7,894 nt of DNA from Oscillospiraceae bacterium UBA6370 (GTDB taxonomy: Bacteria; Bacillota; Clostridia; Oscillospirales; Oscillospiraceae). Positions 1 to 5,964 of this stretch are shown here, in pieces (the first letter of the stretch is position 1; each line of letters opens with the position of its first letter). The position numbers and the translations under genes were made by a program. Where the stretch lies: assembly GCA_002437735.1 (NCBI GenBank), contig DJRC01000016.1:12902-20795 (forward strand), given 5' to 3'. The notes beneath the pieces are model-generated. The model was not told the DNA's origin. It saw nothing but the letters and a program-made list of their open reading frames with translations, and did not search any database.

Positions 1-393
1 AAGTGCGAGGGCGAGCGCTGCCTGCAGTGCTCCACCGTCTGTGAGAACTGCGTGGACTCCTGCCCGAACCGCGCGAACGTCGCCGTCGTCATGCCCGACG
101 AGAGCCATCAGATCATCCACGTCGACAAGATGTGCAACGAGTGCGGCAACTGCACGCAGTTCTGCCCCTACGCCAGCGAGCCGTGCCACGACAAGTTCAC
201 CCTCTTCCAGACGGCGGAGGACATGGCGGAGAGCAAGAACCCCGGCGTCCTCTTCCTCGACGCCGATCATGTCCGCGTCCGCATGGCGGAGGAGCGCGAC
301 TACGATCTCACCACCTCCGACAACGATCTGCCGGTGGATATCGAGGCGCTGATCTTCACCATCCGCGACAAGTACAGCTATCTGTTCGCGTAA
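1..393 (+). CDS. ygfK: YgfK-like iron-sulfur oxidoreductase subunit, C-terminal part (5' end outside window)
   Basis: The reading frame is open from the first base and ends at TAA 391-393, giving 130 residues. Two ferredoxin-like cysteine sets are visible: C7, C10, C14, C17, C21 followed by PNRANV, then C45, C48, C51, C55 followed by P, with another cysteine at 62. The run MCNECGNC and the later DKFTLFQ resemble the C-terminal region of E. coli YgfK as I recall it. YgfK is a large (about 1,000-residue) cytoplasmic flavin and Fe-S protein called putative selenate reductase; it sits beside ssnA and molybdenum hydroxylase genes in clusters linked to anaerobic purine catabolism, where it probably moves electrons. 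The two clusters would hold [4Fe-4S] centres. The body of the protein and its promoter are not visible. Its end is followed after 25 bases by a terminator hairpin. Another YgfK-like/glutamate synthase small-subunit-like oxidoreductase cannot be excluded from this fragment alone. Confidence 0.85.
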   Translation, partial: KCEGERCLQCSTVCENCVDSCPNRANVAVVMPDESHQIIHVDKMCNECGNCTQFCPYASEPCHDKFTLFQTAEDMAESKNPGVLFLDADHVRVRMAEERDYDLTTSDNDLPVDIEALIFTIRDKYSYLFA

Positions 394-406
394 GCGCGGA
401 CCTTCC

Positions 407-456
407 AAAAAAAATGCAGGAGCGGCTGCTTTTCAGCAGCCGCTCCCCTTTTCTTT
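407..456. terminator. Bidirectional rho-independent terminator
   Basis: A perfect 12-bp stem (419-430 with 435-446, GGAGCGGCTGCT and its complement) encloses a TTTC loop. On the plus strand it is followed by a T-rich run (CCTTTTCTTTC). On the minus strand the A-run at 407-414 supplies the U-tract. It lies exactly between the convergent ends of the YgfK-like gene (393) and the DUF6179-like gene (456), so it can stop transcription from both sides. Confidence 0.9.
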
Positions 457-1370
457 CATACGAACAGTCCCCGCAGACCACCGCAGTCGCGCAGGCCTTC
501 GGCGCGGACGGCGACCTCGCGGGCGAAGCCGCTCAGATATTTCCCCGCGCCGCGCGGGAGCGCGAGCCGCTCCGCGAGCGTATCTGCCGCCGCGAGCAGG
601 TCATTCTTGATCCGCTCGGGCCGCGCGTGTTCCCAGCGCTCGCGGAGCGCGTCGATCTCACTGTCCGAGAGCGTCAGCCCCTCCCCGCCGAGGAGCGTGC
701 GGGCGAGCGCGTTCGCTGCGGCCGGCGCGTAGAGATTCACCAGCAGCCCGCGCCAATCGGGGCAGGAGCGCTCCAGCACCGCGCGAACTCCGTCCTGCGG
801 CAATCGCGTGAGCAGACTATTTTCCGCCGCCAGATAGGTCAGATATTGGTTGACATAATTTATCCCCAGCAGGCTCTCCGATACCGGAACGGCAAGCTGA
901 TAGTCAATGTCACAATCGAACCGCTGCGGGAAAAAGCGCGTATCATAGCGATGGAAGCCCCTGCCGATGCTCCGCAGCGTATCGCGGAGCGAGCGGTTCT
1001 CCAACGGCGGCAGCGCCGCAGCGACCCTTCGCCAGAGCGCGAGCGTCAGCGCGGCATCCCGCTGCGTGCGATGCTGCCCGTGCGCCAGCTCGTCCGCAAG
1101 GTCGAGTGGAAGCAAAGCGCGGATGCGGGCCGTGCGCTCCGCCTCGTATCGGCTCTCCGTCGCCTCCAAAAGGCTGTTTACCTCCGTTTCCTCCGGCACG
1201 GCAAGGAAAAACAGTACGCCGCGCAGCAGCTCCCGCGCGGCTGCAGCCGGCACGGAGCTGCTTTCATTTGCGGTGTAAAGCGCGATCTGCCGCACGAGCA
1301 GCGCGGCGAGTTTTTCCTGCCACAGCCGCTCCTCGGCGTCCGTCAGCGGGCACGTCAGCTCATTCGTCAT
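456..1370 (-). CDS. DUF6179-like protein of unknown function
   Basis: This 304-residue protein has no signal peptide or membrane segment and looks cytoplasmic and mostly helical. I recognise features of the clostridial DUF6179 family: an ESSSVP motif near residues 36-41 after a helix ending in YTAN, a central HRYDTRFFP segment (140-148), then DIDYQLAVPV (154-163), and LLGINYVNQYLTYLAAEN (167-184). The family role is unknown. It seems shorter than the family members I remember (over 400 residues), so it may lack an N-terminal portion. The ATG at 1370 is preferred because a GGGAG sits just upstream; the open frame reaches back to 1448, but that extension lies inside the upstream gene and reads as poor protein. 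It overlaps the DUF6323-like gene by 11 bases, implying translational coupling. The assignment rests on remembered motifs, not a search. Confidence 0.75.
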   Translation of the reverse strand: MTNELTCPLTDAEERLWQEKLAALLVRQIALYTANESSSVPAAAARELLRGVLFFLAVPEETEVNSLLEATESRYEAERTARIRALLPLDLADELAHGQHRTQRDAALTLALWRRVAAALPPLENRSLRDTLRSIGRGFHRYDTRFFPQRFDCDIDYQLAVPVSESLLGINYVNQYLTYLAAENSLLTRLPQDGVRAVLERSCPDWRGLLVNLYAPAAANALARTLLGGEGLTLSDSEIDALRERWEHARPERIKNDLLAAADTLAERLALPRGAGKYLSGFAREVAVRAEGLRDCGGLRGLFV

Positions 1371-1806
1371 CGTCTCCCACCCTTCCCGTGCGCGCGAAGC
1401 GCAGCATCGCGCGGCCATCGAGATCGGCGATGCGGTCCGCGCAACCACCCGCCCAGCCGTTGTATAGCCGCGCCAACGCGGTGAGCAGCTCGTCGTCGCC
1501 GAGCCGTTCGCCGCACGCGCCCTTGAAGTGGTAGAACAGCTCCGTCAGTCCACCGAGCGCTTCCTCCCAGTTCTCCGGCCCGACATAGGGCGAGTCGCAC
1601 AGCGCGGCCGCCAGCTTCGGCAGGATACCCTCGCCCAGCTCGATGCGCTCCGTCTCCCGCAGGGCTTCGGCGCGGCGCACCAGCAATCGTCCGCATTGCT
1701 CCGGCGTGAGCGTTAGGCCAAAGCGCTCCGTCACGGCGTTCCCGCGCAGCAGCGCCGCCTCGGTCTGCTGCGCGGACAGCGCGCCGAATATCATCAATTC
1801 ATTCAT
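1360..1806 (-). CDS. DUF6323-like protein of unknown function
   Basis: This 148-residue soluble protein matches the pattern I associate with the clostridial DUF6323 family: LTPEQ (33-37), an ERIELGEGILPKLAAALCDSPY stretch beginning near residue 53 and ending at 74, LTELFYHFKGA (87-97) and GDDELLTAL (103-111). The function is unknown and no catalytic motif is apparent. The start is ATG 1804-1806, supported by GAGGTG at 1814-1819 (7-base spacing). It is the first gene of a two-gene unit, and its TGA (1360-1362) lies inside the start of the DUF6179-like gene. In clostridial genomes the two families tend to be neighbours, as I recall, which suggests a shared complex or process. It is separated from the nucleotidase gene upstream by a 152-base gap containing a terminator hairpin. 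No convincing minus-strand promoter is visible; the best match (TTGTCT 1850-1855, 17 bases, TAGATA 1827-1832) is weak. Confidence 0.75.
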   Translation of the reverse strand: MNELMIFGALSAQQTEAALLRGNAVTERFGLTLTPEQCGRLLVRRAEALRETERIELGEGILPKLAAALCDSPYVGPENWEEALGGLTELFYHFKGACGERLGDDELLTALARLYNGWAGGCADRIADLDGRAMLRFARTGRVGDDDE

Positions 1807-1858
1807 CTCTTTTCACCTCGCCATGTTATCTACACCCCCGACGAGGAAAAGACAAGAC

Positions 1859-1887
1859 TTGAAAAATCGCCCGAAATGTGGTAATAT
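1859..1887 (+). promoter_or_regulatory. Sigma-70/SigA-like promoter pointing into the 3' end of the nucleotidase gene
   Basis: TTGAAA (1859-1864, 5 of 6 consensus bases) and TAATAT (1882-1887, 4 of 6) are separated by exactly 17 bases, predicting a start near 1894. Both flanking genes are on the minus strand, so a transcript from here would be antisense to the terminator and 3' end of the nucleotidase gene. The hairpin at 1919-1942 lies about 25 bases into it. This AT-rich gap could produce such a match by chance. Confidence 0.35.
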
Positions 1888-1899
1888 AGGACTCGTAAA

Positions 1900-1942
1900 A
1901 AACAAAAAAGTGCAGAAGAAAGCCGCCCATTCGGGCGGCTTT
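1900..1942 (-). terminator. Rho-independent terminator of the nucleotidase gene
   Basis: A 10-bp perfect stem (1919-1928 with 1933-1942, AAAGCCGCCC and its complement) has an ATTC loop. It begins 17 bases beyond the stop codon of the minus-strand gene. On the minus strand the hairpin is followed by TTCTGCAC and then two T-runs (complements of 1904-1909 and 1897-1902). The main T-run starts some nine bases after the stem, which is less compact than a textbook terminator. On the plus strand only TTCC follows, so termination in that direction is likely weak. Confidence 0.75.
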
Positions 1943-1958
1943 CCTTGCGGTTCGGTCT

Positions 1959-3788
1959 TTACTTGGCGGGGACGGTCAGGACCTGACCGATGTAGATGAT
2001 ATACGGATCGGCGATCTTGTTGGCCTCAGCCAGCTTGGTGTAGAGCGTGCCGGTGCCGTAGAGCTTGTAGGCGATGTTCCACAGGCAGTCGCCCGTGACG
2101 ACGGTGTAGGTGTCGCCGGTGGGAGCCGGAGTCGGTTCGGGCTGAGGCTCGGGCTGCGGTTCGGGCTCAACGACCGGAGCGGTCTTGATGGTGATGCGGC
2201 CCTGCGGAGCGGCATACGCTGCACCGATGACACCCTTGAGCTCGGTGGTAACATATTCCATCACAGCCTCATCCAGAGGCACGCCGGTATCAAACTGAGC
2301 GGTAGCAGCAGCGAAGGCATAATAGGTGTCGCCGCCGGCGGCGCAGAAGTTATTGGTAACGACAGCATAGGTATCGTCCGCCTTGAACGCCTTGCCGTTG
2401 ACGCTGTCGATGGTCACGCGGTTGATGCTCTTGGGCGCGTGATAGGTGGAGTCGGGATAGAGGTCGCCCGCATCAAATTCCTTGGCTGTATCAATGGTAA
2501 ACTTGATGCCGGACACCTGCGGGAAGCCACCGATCGGCAGACTGTAGGTAGACGCCTCGAGAGCCTCGAGAAGCTGTGCGCCGGTAATGTAAACGACCGC
2601 AACGGTGTTGCCGAAGGGCAGCACGGTGTTGATGTCCTTCTTGGTGACATCGCCGACCTTGATGGCCGCGCGGATGCCGCCGCCGTTGGTGATGGCGACC
2701 ACATGATCCGTATCGACCGTTAGGCCGTCCTTGTTCTGCAGGACCTTCCAAACCATCGCATCGGTGATCAGGTCGCCGTTGTTGGTCTCGCCGTCACGGT
2801 TGCCGTTGGGAGCCTTCGCGCCGTTGAGCTCAACCTCGCTCTTCGCAAAAACGGCGCCGTATTCGGCGTTGACACGATCCACGATAACCTTCGCCGCCGC
2901 GGCAACGGTCTCGTCCTTGGCGGTGTTCTCATCGATCGCAAAGAGGGAATTGCTCTCGATCTTCTTGGTAGCGTCATCGATGACGATCACGCCGATGTTT
3001 TCAAACGCCGTACCGGTGGACTGGATCGGTTCGCCGTTAGCGCCCTTATCCATCACGGTGTGAGAATGGCCGTCGATGATGAAATCAATACCCTTGACAG
3101 CGTTGTAAAGGTCATAGGAGGTATAAGGCTTTGACTCGGCGTCAACGCCCAGATGAGCCAGGCAGATAACAATGTCGGCATCCTTGAGCGCCGCGACCTG
3201 ATCGGCAGCCGCCTTGGTGAAGGCGTCGCCGGTCGCAAAGGTCAGTCCCTTGATGAGCGCGGGGTTGGCCTTGGTCTGGGTCTCCGGAGTTTCCATGCCG
3301 AAGAAGCCGACCTTCACGCCGGACTTGGTCGTATAGGTATAGTTGGCGTCAAAGATGGTGGTGCCGTCCGCATTGAAAACATCCGCGCAGAGCACCTTGA
3401 AGCTGGCCTTGGCCATGTTCTCCTTGAGCTGAGCATAGCCATAGTCAAACTCATGGTTGCCGAGCGTAGCGACATTGTAGCCCGCAGCATTCATCATGGT
3501 GACCGCGTCGGCGCCCTTGGTGGTGCTGACATAGGTCGTGCCTTGGCTGTAGTCGCCGGCATCAACGAGGATGACCTCCGCGCCCTTGGCCTCATAGTCA
3601 GCCTTGAGTGCGGTGATGTAGGCATAGCCCTCGACTGCACCGTGAACGTCGTTGGTGTGCAGAACAACGGTCTTGCCCTCCATTGTTGCGGCAGGGGCCG
3701 ACGTGACAACGACTTCCTCCGCGTTGACCGTCACGGCCAGGGAGAAGACCATCGCCAGAGTCAGCAGCAGGGACAAAAACTTGCGCAT
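1959..3788 (-). CDS. Secreted 5'-nucleotidase/metallophosphoesterase with C-terminal LysM domain
   Basis: This 609-residue exported enzyme belongs to the UshA/5'-nucleotidase family, which removes phosphate from extracellular nucleotides (some members act on UDP-sugars or 2',3'-cyclic nucleotides). A Sec signal peptide occupies residues 1-23, with likely cleavage after VNA. The metallophosphatase domain (about 40-270) shows the metal-site motifs LHTNDVHG (D47, H49), VDAGD (D79), GNHEFD (N111), AHLG (H212) and DGHSHT (H241, H243). The C-terminal nucleotide-binding domain (about 315-535) has ITNGGGIR (366-373), PFGNT and NNFCAAGGDTYY (479-490). A Pro-Glu-Gln linker (541-558) leads to one LysM domain (about 561-607), which would hold the protein on peptidoglycan. 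The ATG at 3788 is chosen over an upstream ATG (3914) because AGGAGG lies 9 bases before it and the signal peptide begins there. It is a single-gene unit, divergent from the hydantoinase operon. Exact substrate cannot be read from sequence. Confidence 0.93.
   Translation of the reverse strand: MRKFLSLLLTLAMVFSLAVTVNAEEVVVTSAPAATMEGKTVVLHTNDVHGAVEGYAYITALKADYEAKGAEVILVDAGDYSQGTTYVSTTKGADAVTMMNAAGYNVATLGNHEFDYGYAQLKENMAKASFKVLCADVFNADGTTIFDANYTYTTKSGVKVGFFGMETPETQTKANPALIKGLTFATGDAFTKAAADQVAALKDADIVICLAHLGVDAESKPYTSYDLYNAVKGIDFIIDGHSHTVMDKGANGEPIQSTGTAFENIGVIVIDDATKKIESNSLFAIDENTAKDETVAAAAKVIVDRVNAEYGAVFAKSEVELNGAKAPNGNRDGETNNGDLITDAMVWKVLQNKDGLTVDTDHVVAITNGGGIRAAIKVGDVTKKDINTVLPFGNTVAVVYITGAQLLEALEASTYSLPIGGFPQVSGIKFTIDTAKEFDAGDLYPDSTYHAPKSINRVTIDSVNGKAFKADDTYAVVTNNFCAAGGDTYYAFAAATAQFDTGVPLDEAVMEYVTTELKGVIGAAYAAPQGRITIKTAPVVEPEPQPEPQPEPTPAPTGDTYTVVTGDCLWNIAYKLYGTGTLYTKLAEANKIADPYIIYIGQVLTVPAK
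2115..2168 (-). repeat. Proline-rich PEPQ repeat linker within the nucleotidase gene
   Basis: Residues 541-558 of the nucleotidase consist of a short repeated Pro-Glu-Pro-Gln unit followed by PTPAP. The DNA shows a matching imperfect short tandem repeat based on GGTTCGGGCT/GAGGCTCGGGCTG units. It separates the catalytic part from the LysM domain and resembles wall-spanning spacers in surface proteins. Such repeats can vary in length between strains. Confidence 0.7.
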
Positions 3789-3797
3789 AGCTTTTTT

Positions 3798-3803
3798 CCT
3801 CCT
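3798..3803 (-). promoter_or_regulatory. Ribosome binding site fixing the nucleotidase start
   Basis: The minus strand reads AGGAGG here, nine bases before ATG 3788. This perfect Shine-Dalgarno, together with the signal peptide that begins at that ATG, rules against the longer open frame starting at 3914. Confidence 0.85.
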
Positions 3804-3861
3804 GAATTTTTTGCCGGAGCGCTTGTCCGTATTGGGCGCACAGCTTCGGCAGGATATGTTT

Positions 3862-3890
3862 ATTGTATCTTCTTTTCCGCTTTTGCACAA
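3862..3890 (-). promoter_or_regulatory. Promoter of the nucleotidase gene
   Basis: On the minus strand TTGTGC (3885-3890) and TACAAT (3862-3867, 5 of 6 consensus) are separated by 17 bases. Transcription would start near 3855 and give a 5' leader of about 67 bases before ATG 3788. I see no convincing riboswitch or attenuator fold in that leader. The -35 is weak but the -10 and the spacing are good. Confidence 0.6.
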
Positions 3891-3946
3891 GCCGCATTCT
3901 CTCGCCATAATCACAGATTTTCACCGCGCTTTCTTGTCGCTTTTGC

Positions 3947-3972
3947 CGATTTCTCTTTTTCTGTGGAAATCG
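3947..3972. promoter_or_regulatory. Candidate operator dyad in the divergent intergenic region
   Basis: CGATTTC (3947-3953) and its exact complement GAAATCG (3966-3972) form a 7-bp inverted repeat with a 12-base gap. The right arm overlaps the proposed -35 of the hydantoinase operon promoter. A repressor bound here could block that promoter and perhaps influence the divergent nucleotidase promoter. A 7-bp dyad of this kind may arise by chance in a 240-base gap. Confidence 0.25.
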
Positions 3973-3992
3973 CAGCAAAAACGTGCTATGGT
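3964..3992 (+). promoter_or_regulatory. Promoter of the hydantoinase operon
   Basis: TGGAAA (3964-3969) and TATGGT (3987-3992) are 17 bases apart, each matching 4 of 6 consensus bases. A TG one base before the -10 (TGCTATGGT) makes it an extended -10 promoter. The predicted start near 3999 leaves a leader of about 30 bases before ATG 4029. Confidence 0.5.
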
Positions 3993-4017
3993 AAAGGTGT
4001 ATGAATATTTTTCAGAC

Positions 4018-4024
4018 AAAGGAG
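4018..4024 (+). promoter_or_regulatory. Ribosome binding site of the hydantoinase gene
   Basis: AAAGGAG lies 4 bases before ATG 4029 and 10 bases before an in-frame ATG at 4035. Neither spacing is ideal, so translation may begin at either; the difference is only two residues (Met-Asp). The first ATG is used here. Confidence 0.7.
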
Positions 4025-4028
4025 CTGA

Positions 4029-5417
4029 ATGGATATGAAAAAACTGCTCAAGGGCGGCTTTGTCGTCACGCCCCGCGGCTCCCGCCGCGCGGACGTCCTG
4101 CTCGACGGCGAAAAGATCGCGCAGGTCGGCCACATCTCCCCTGCCGAGGCAAAAAGCGCCGAGGTGACGGACGTTTCCGGCTGCTACCTCTTTCCCGGCT
4201 TCATCGACGCGCACACGCACTTTGATCTCGACGTGTGCAATACGACCACCGCCGACGATTTCGCGTCCGGCACCCGCAGCGCCATCCGCGGCGGCACGAC
4301 CACCATCATCGACTTCGCCTGCCCCAACAAGGGTGAGACGCTTGCCTACGGGCTCGACCTCTGGCACAAAAAGGCCGACGGTAAATGCTCGTGCGACTAC
4401 GGCTTCCACATGACCATTGACGACTGGAACGAGGGCATCGAGGGCGAGCTGGACGATATGTTCGCCGCGGGCATCACGTCCTTCAAGATGTACCTCACCT
4501 ATCCCGCCATGATGATCGGCGACGGCGCGGTGTATTCCGCGCTCAAGGCGCTGAAAAAGCGCGGCGGCATCGCGGGCGTCCACTGCGAGAACGCGGGCGT
4601 GATCGACGCGCGCATCGCCGAGCTGAAGGCCGCGGGCCGCGCGGCGGATGTTTCCGCCCACCCCGAGGCAAGGCCCGACTATCTCGAGGCCGAGGCGGTC
4701 GCGCGGCTGCTGCGCATCGCCGAGGCGGCGGACGCGCCGGTGATCATTGTCCACCTGACCAACCGCGAAGCGCTTGACGAGGTCGCCTTTGCCCGCGCCC
4801 GCGGGCAGAGGGTCTATGTCGAGACCTGTCCGCAGTACCTCGCCCTCGACGACGGCGTGTACTACGACACCAGCTGGTCCATGGCCGCGCGCTATGTCTG
4901 CGCGCCGCCCATCCGCGCCGAGGAAAATCAGCGCGCACTCTGGCGCGGACTGCGCCGCGGCGAGATCCAGACCATCTCCACCGATCACTGCTCGTTCACC
5001 CTCGCGCAGAAGGACATGGGCCGCGAGGACTTCACAAAGATCCCCGGCGGTCTGCCCGGCGTGGAGACGCGCGGCGAAGTCGTCTACACCTGCGGCGTCG
5101 CCGCAGGCAGAATGACCGTCGCCGGAATGTGCCGCGCCCTGTGCGAGAATCCCGCGAAGCTCTACGGGCTCTATCCCCGCAAGGGCGTCATCGCCGCGGG
5201 CTCCGACGCGGACATCGTGGTCTACGACCCCAAGGCAAGCCACATTCTCTCCGCGCGCGACATGGTCACCAAGGCCGGCTACACGCCCTTTGAGGGTCTG
5301 CGCACCGAGGGCGGCATCGCCAGGGTCTACCTGCGCGGCAGCCTGATGGTCGAGGACGGCAAGGTCGTCGGCGGCCCCGAGGGGCAATACCTCCGCCGCG
5401 GGCTCTGCACCCTCTGA
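4029..5417 (+). CDS. hyuA: HyuA-like D-hydantoinase/dihydropyrimidinase
   Basis: This 462-residue cytoplasmic amidohydrolase opens cyclic ureide rings (hydantoins, dihydropyrimidines or related purine-derived compounds) and usually works as a tetramer. The binuclear metal-site residues are all present: AHTH (H62, H64), the carbamylated lysine in SFKMYLTY (K153), VHCEN (H185), VHLTN (H242) and STDH (D319). The substrate-loop motif KIPGGLPGVETR (337-348) and APPIR (292-296) are typical. Length is normal for the family. The N-terminal run FPGFIDAHTHFDLDV, the DDF.SGTR segment and GGTTTIIDF resemble E. coli HyuA/YgeZ more than general dihydropyrimidinases, as far as I recall. That E. coli gene lies in the same neighbourhood as ygfK, so the YgfK-like gene at the window start supports a purine-catabolism role. 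It is the first gene of a three-gene unit; the next gene starts 32 bases after its stop. Substrate and stereochemistry cannot be decided from sequence. Confidence 0.9.
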   Translation: MDMKKLLKGGFVVTPRGSRRADVLLDGEKIAQVGHISPAEAKSAEVTDVSGCYLFPGFIDAHTHFDLDVCNTTTADDFASGTRSAIRGGTTTIIDFACPNKGETLAYGLDLWHKKADGKCSCDYGFHMTIDDWNEGIEGELDDMFAAGITSFKMYLTYPAMMIGDGAVYSALKALKKRGGIAGVHCENAGVIDARIAELKAAGRAADVSAHPEARPDYLEAEAVARLLRIAEAADAPVIIVHLTNREALDEVAFARARGQRVYVETCPQYLALDDGVYYDTSWSMAARYVCAPPIRAEENQRALWRGLRRGEIQTISTDHCSFTLAQKDMGREDFTKIPGGLPGVETRGEVVYTCGVAAGRMTVAGMCRALCENPAKLYGLYPRKGVIAAGSDADIVVYDPKASHILSARDMVTKAGYTPFEGLRTEGGIARVYLRGSLMVEDGKVVGGPEGQYLRRGLCTL

Positions 5418-5449
5418 ACGGAACAAGAGAAGAAAAGAGGAACGCTTCC

Positions 5450-5962
5450 ATGAATTTTCGTACCATTCTGTTTTCGCAGTATCCCGCGCTGTTCCTGCTC
5501 GCGGTGCTGTTTCTGATCGCGCACCTGCGTGTGCGCAAGACCTCTGCGGTCAAGTCGGTGCTGTGGGTCATTCTCTTCGGCGCGGCGCTCGCCGCGTCGG
5601 TGGTATGCTGCTTCCTCGGCATTCAGGCCGAGCTGTGGACGCTCAAAACGCTCATCGCGCTCGGCTTCTGGAGCTGGTTCGGCGTGGGGGTCGTGCTGCT
5701 CTTTCTCGTGCTGCGCGTCGTACACGGCATGGAAAAGCGCTCCAACCGGCGCAGGCTCGACAAGGCCATGAAGCAGGCGGAGAAGCAGAAGGAAGAGGAG
5801 GTCTCCCGCGCCCGCGCCGAGGGCGCCGCCGCCGAGCGTGAGCGTGCCGAGGCGGAGGCCGCCGCCCGTGCAGAGGAAGCCGCCCGTGCCGCGGCGGAAG
5901 CAGCTGCCGCGCAGGAAACGCAGGACACTCCTGCCCCGGAAGCCGCAGAAAGCGAGGTCTGA
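5450..5962 (+). CDS. Small membrane protein with alanine/glutamate-rich charged tail, function unknown
   Basis: I do not recognise this 170-residue protein. Three hydrophobic segments are visible, at about residues 10-26, 35-58 and 66-91, joined by a short basic loop (RVRK) and a polar loop. From residue 95 the protein is highly charged: a basic patch (KRSNRRR), a lysine/glutamate helix (about 103-120), then an Ala/Glu/Arg-rich stretch (121-155) likely to be a long helix or coiled coil, ending in an acidic Pro/Ala tail. With Arg/Lys at 95-102 on the inner side, the tail is probably cytoplasmic. The start at 5450 is supported by AGAGG 9 bases upstream. It follows the hydantoinase by 32 bases and runs almost directly into the acyltransferase gene, so the three are probably co-transcribed. 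Low-complexity composition makes homology calls unreliable. A scaffold or partner role for the acyltransferase is possible but unsupported. Confidence 0.8.
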   Translation: MNFRTILFSQYPALFLLAVLFLIAHLRVRKTSAVKSVLWVILFGAALAASVVCCFLGIQAELWTLKTLIALGFWSWFGVGVVLLFLVLRVVHGMEKRSNRRRLDKAMKQAEKQKEEEVSRARAEGAAAERERAEAEAAARAEEAARAAAEAAAAQETQDTPAPEAAESEV

Positions 5963-5964
5963 AT

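Noticed and set aside
1371..1448. N-terminal extension of the DUF6179-like protein from ATG 1448
   Set aside because: It would add 26 residues entirely inside the DUF6323-like gene, with no good Shine-Dalgarno; ATG 1370 has GGGAG just upstream.
132..1484. Long plus-strand open frame of 450 codons
   Set aside because: It begins inside the YgfK-like gene and runs antisense to the DUF6179-like gene. The translation is Arg/Pro/Gln-rich without motifs, as expected for a shadow frame in GC-rich DNA, and it crosses a strong terminator.
1827..1855. Minus-strand promoter TTGTCT-17-TAGATA for the DUF pair
   Set aside because: The -10 matches only 3 of 6 consensus bases and lacks the final T, so it is too weak to list as a feature, though the unit must have a promoter near here.
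1897..1909. A-runs AAAAAACAAAAAA between the two minus-strand genes
   Set aside because: They are best explained as the U-tract side of the nucleotidase terminator rather than a separate element.
3804..3860. Possible riboswitch in the nucleotidase leader
   Set aside because: The leader is only about 67 bases and shows no purine-riboswitch core or terminator/antiterminator pair that I can recognise.
3789..3914. N-terminal extension of the nucleotidase from ATG 3914
   Set aside because: It would bury the signal peptide, and it starts upstream of the predicted promoter at 3862-3890. AGGAGG at 3798-3803 fixes the start at 3788.
3153..4004. Plus-strand open frame of 283 codons opposite the nucleotidase gene
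   Set aside because: It is antisense to metal-binding motifs of a clear nucleotidase and spans the intergenic promoters, so it is a shadow frame.
3921..5426. Long minus-strand open frame of 501 codons opposite the hydantoinase gene
   Set aside because: The hydantoinase frame has complete catalytic motifs. The antisense translation is rich in Ala/Gly/Asp/Val/His, typical of the complement of a GC-rich gene, and it has no ribosome binding site of note.
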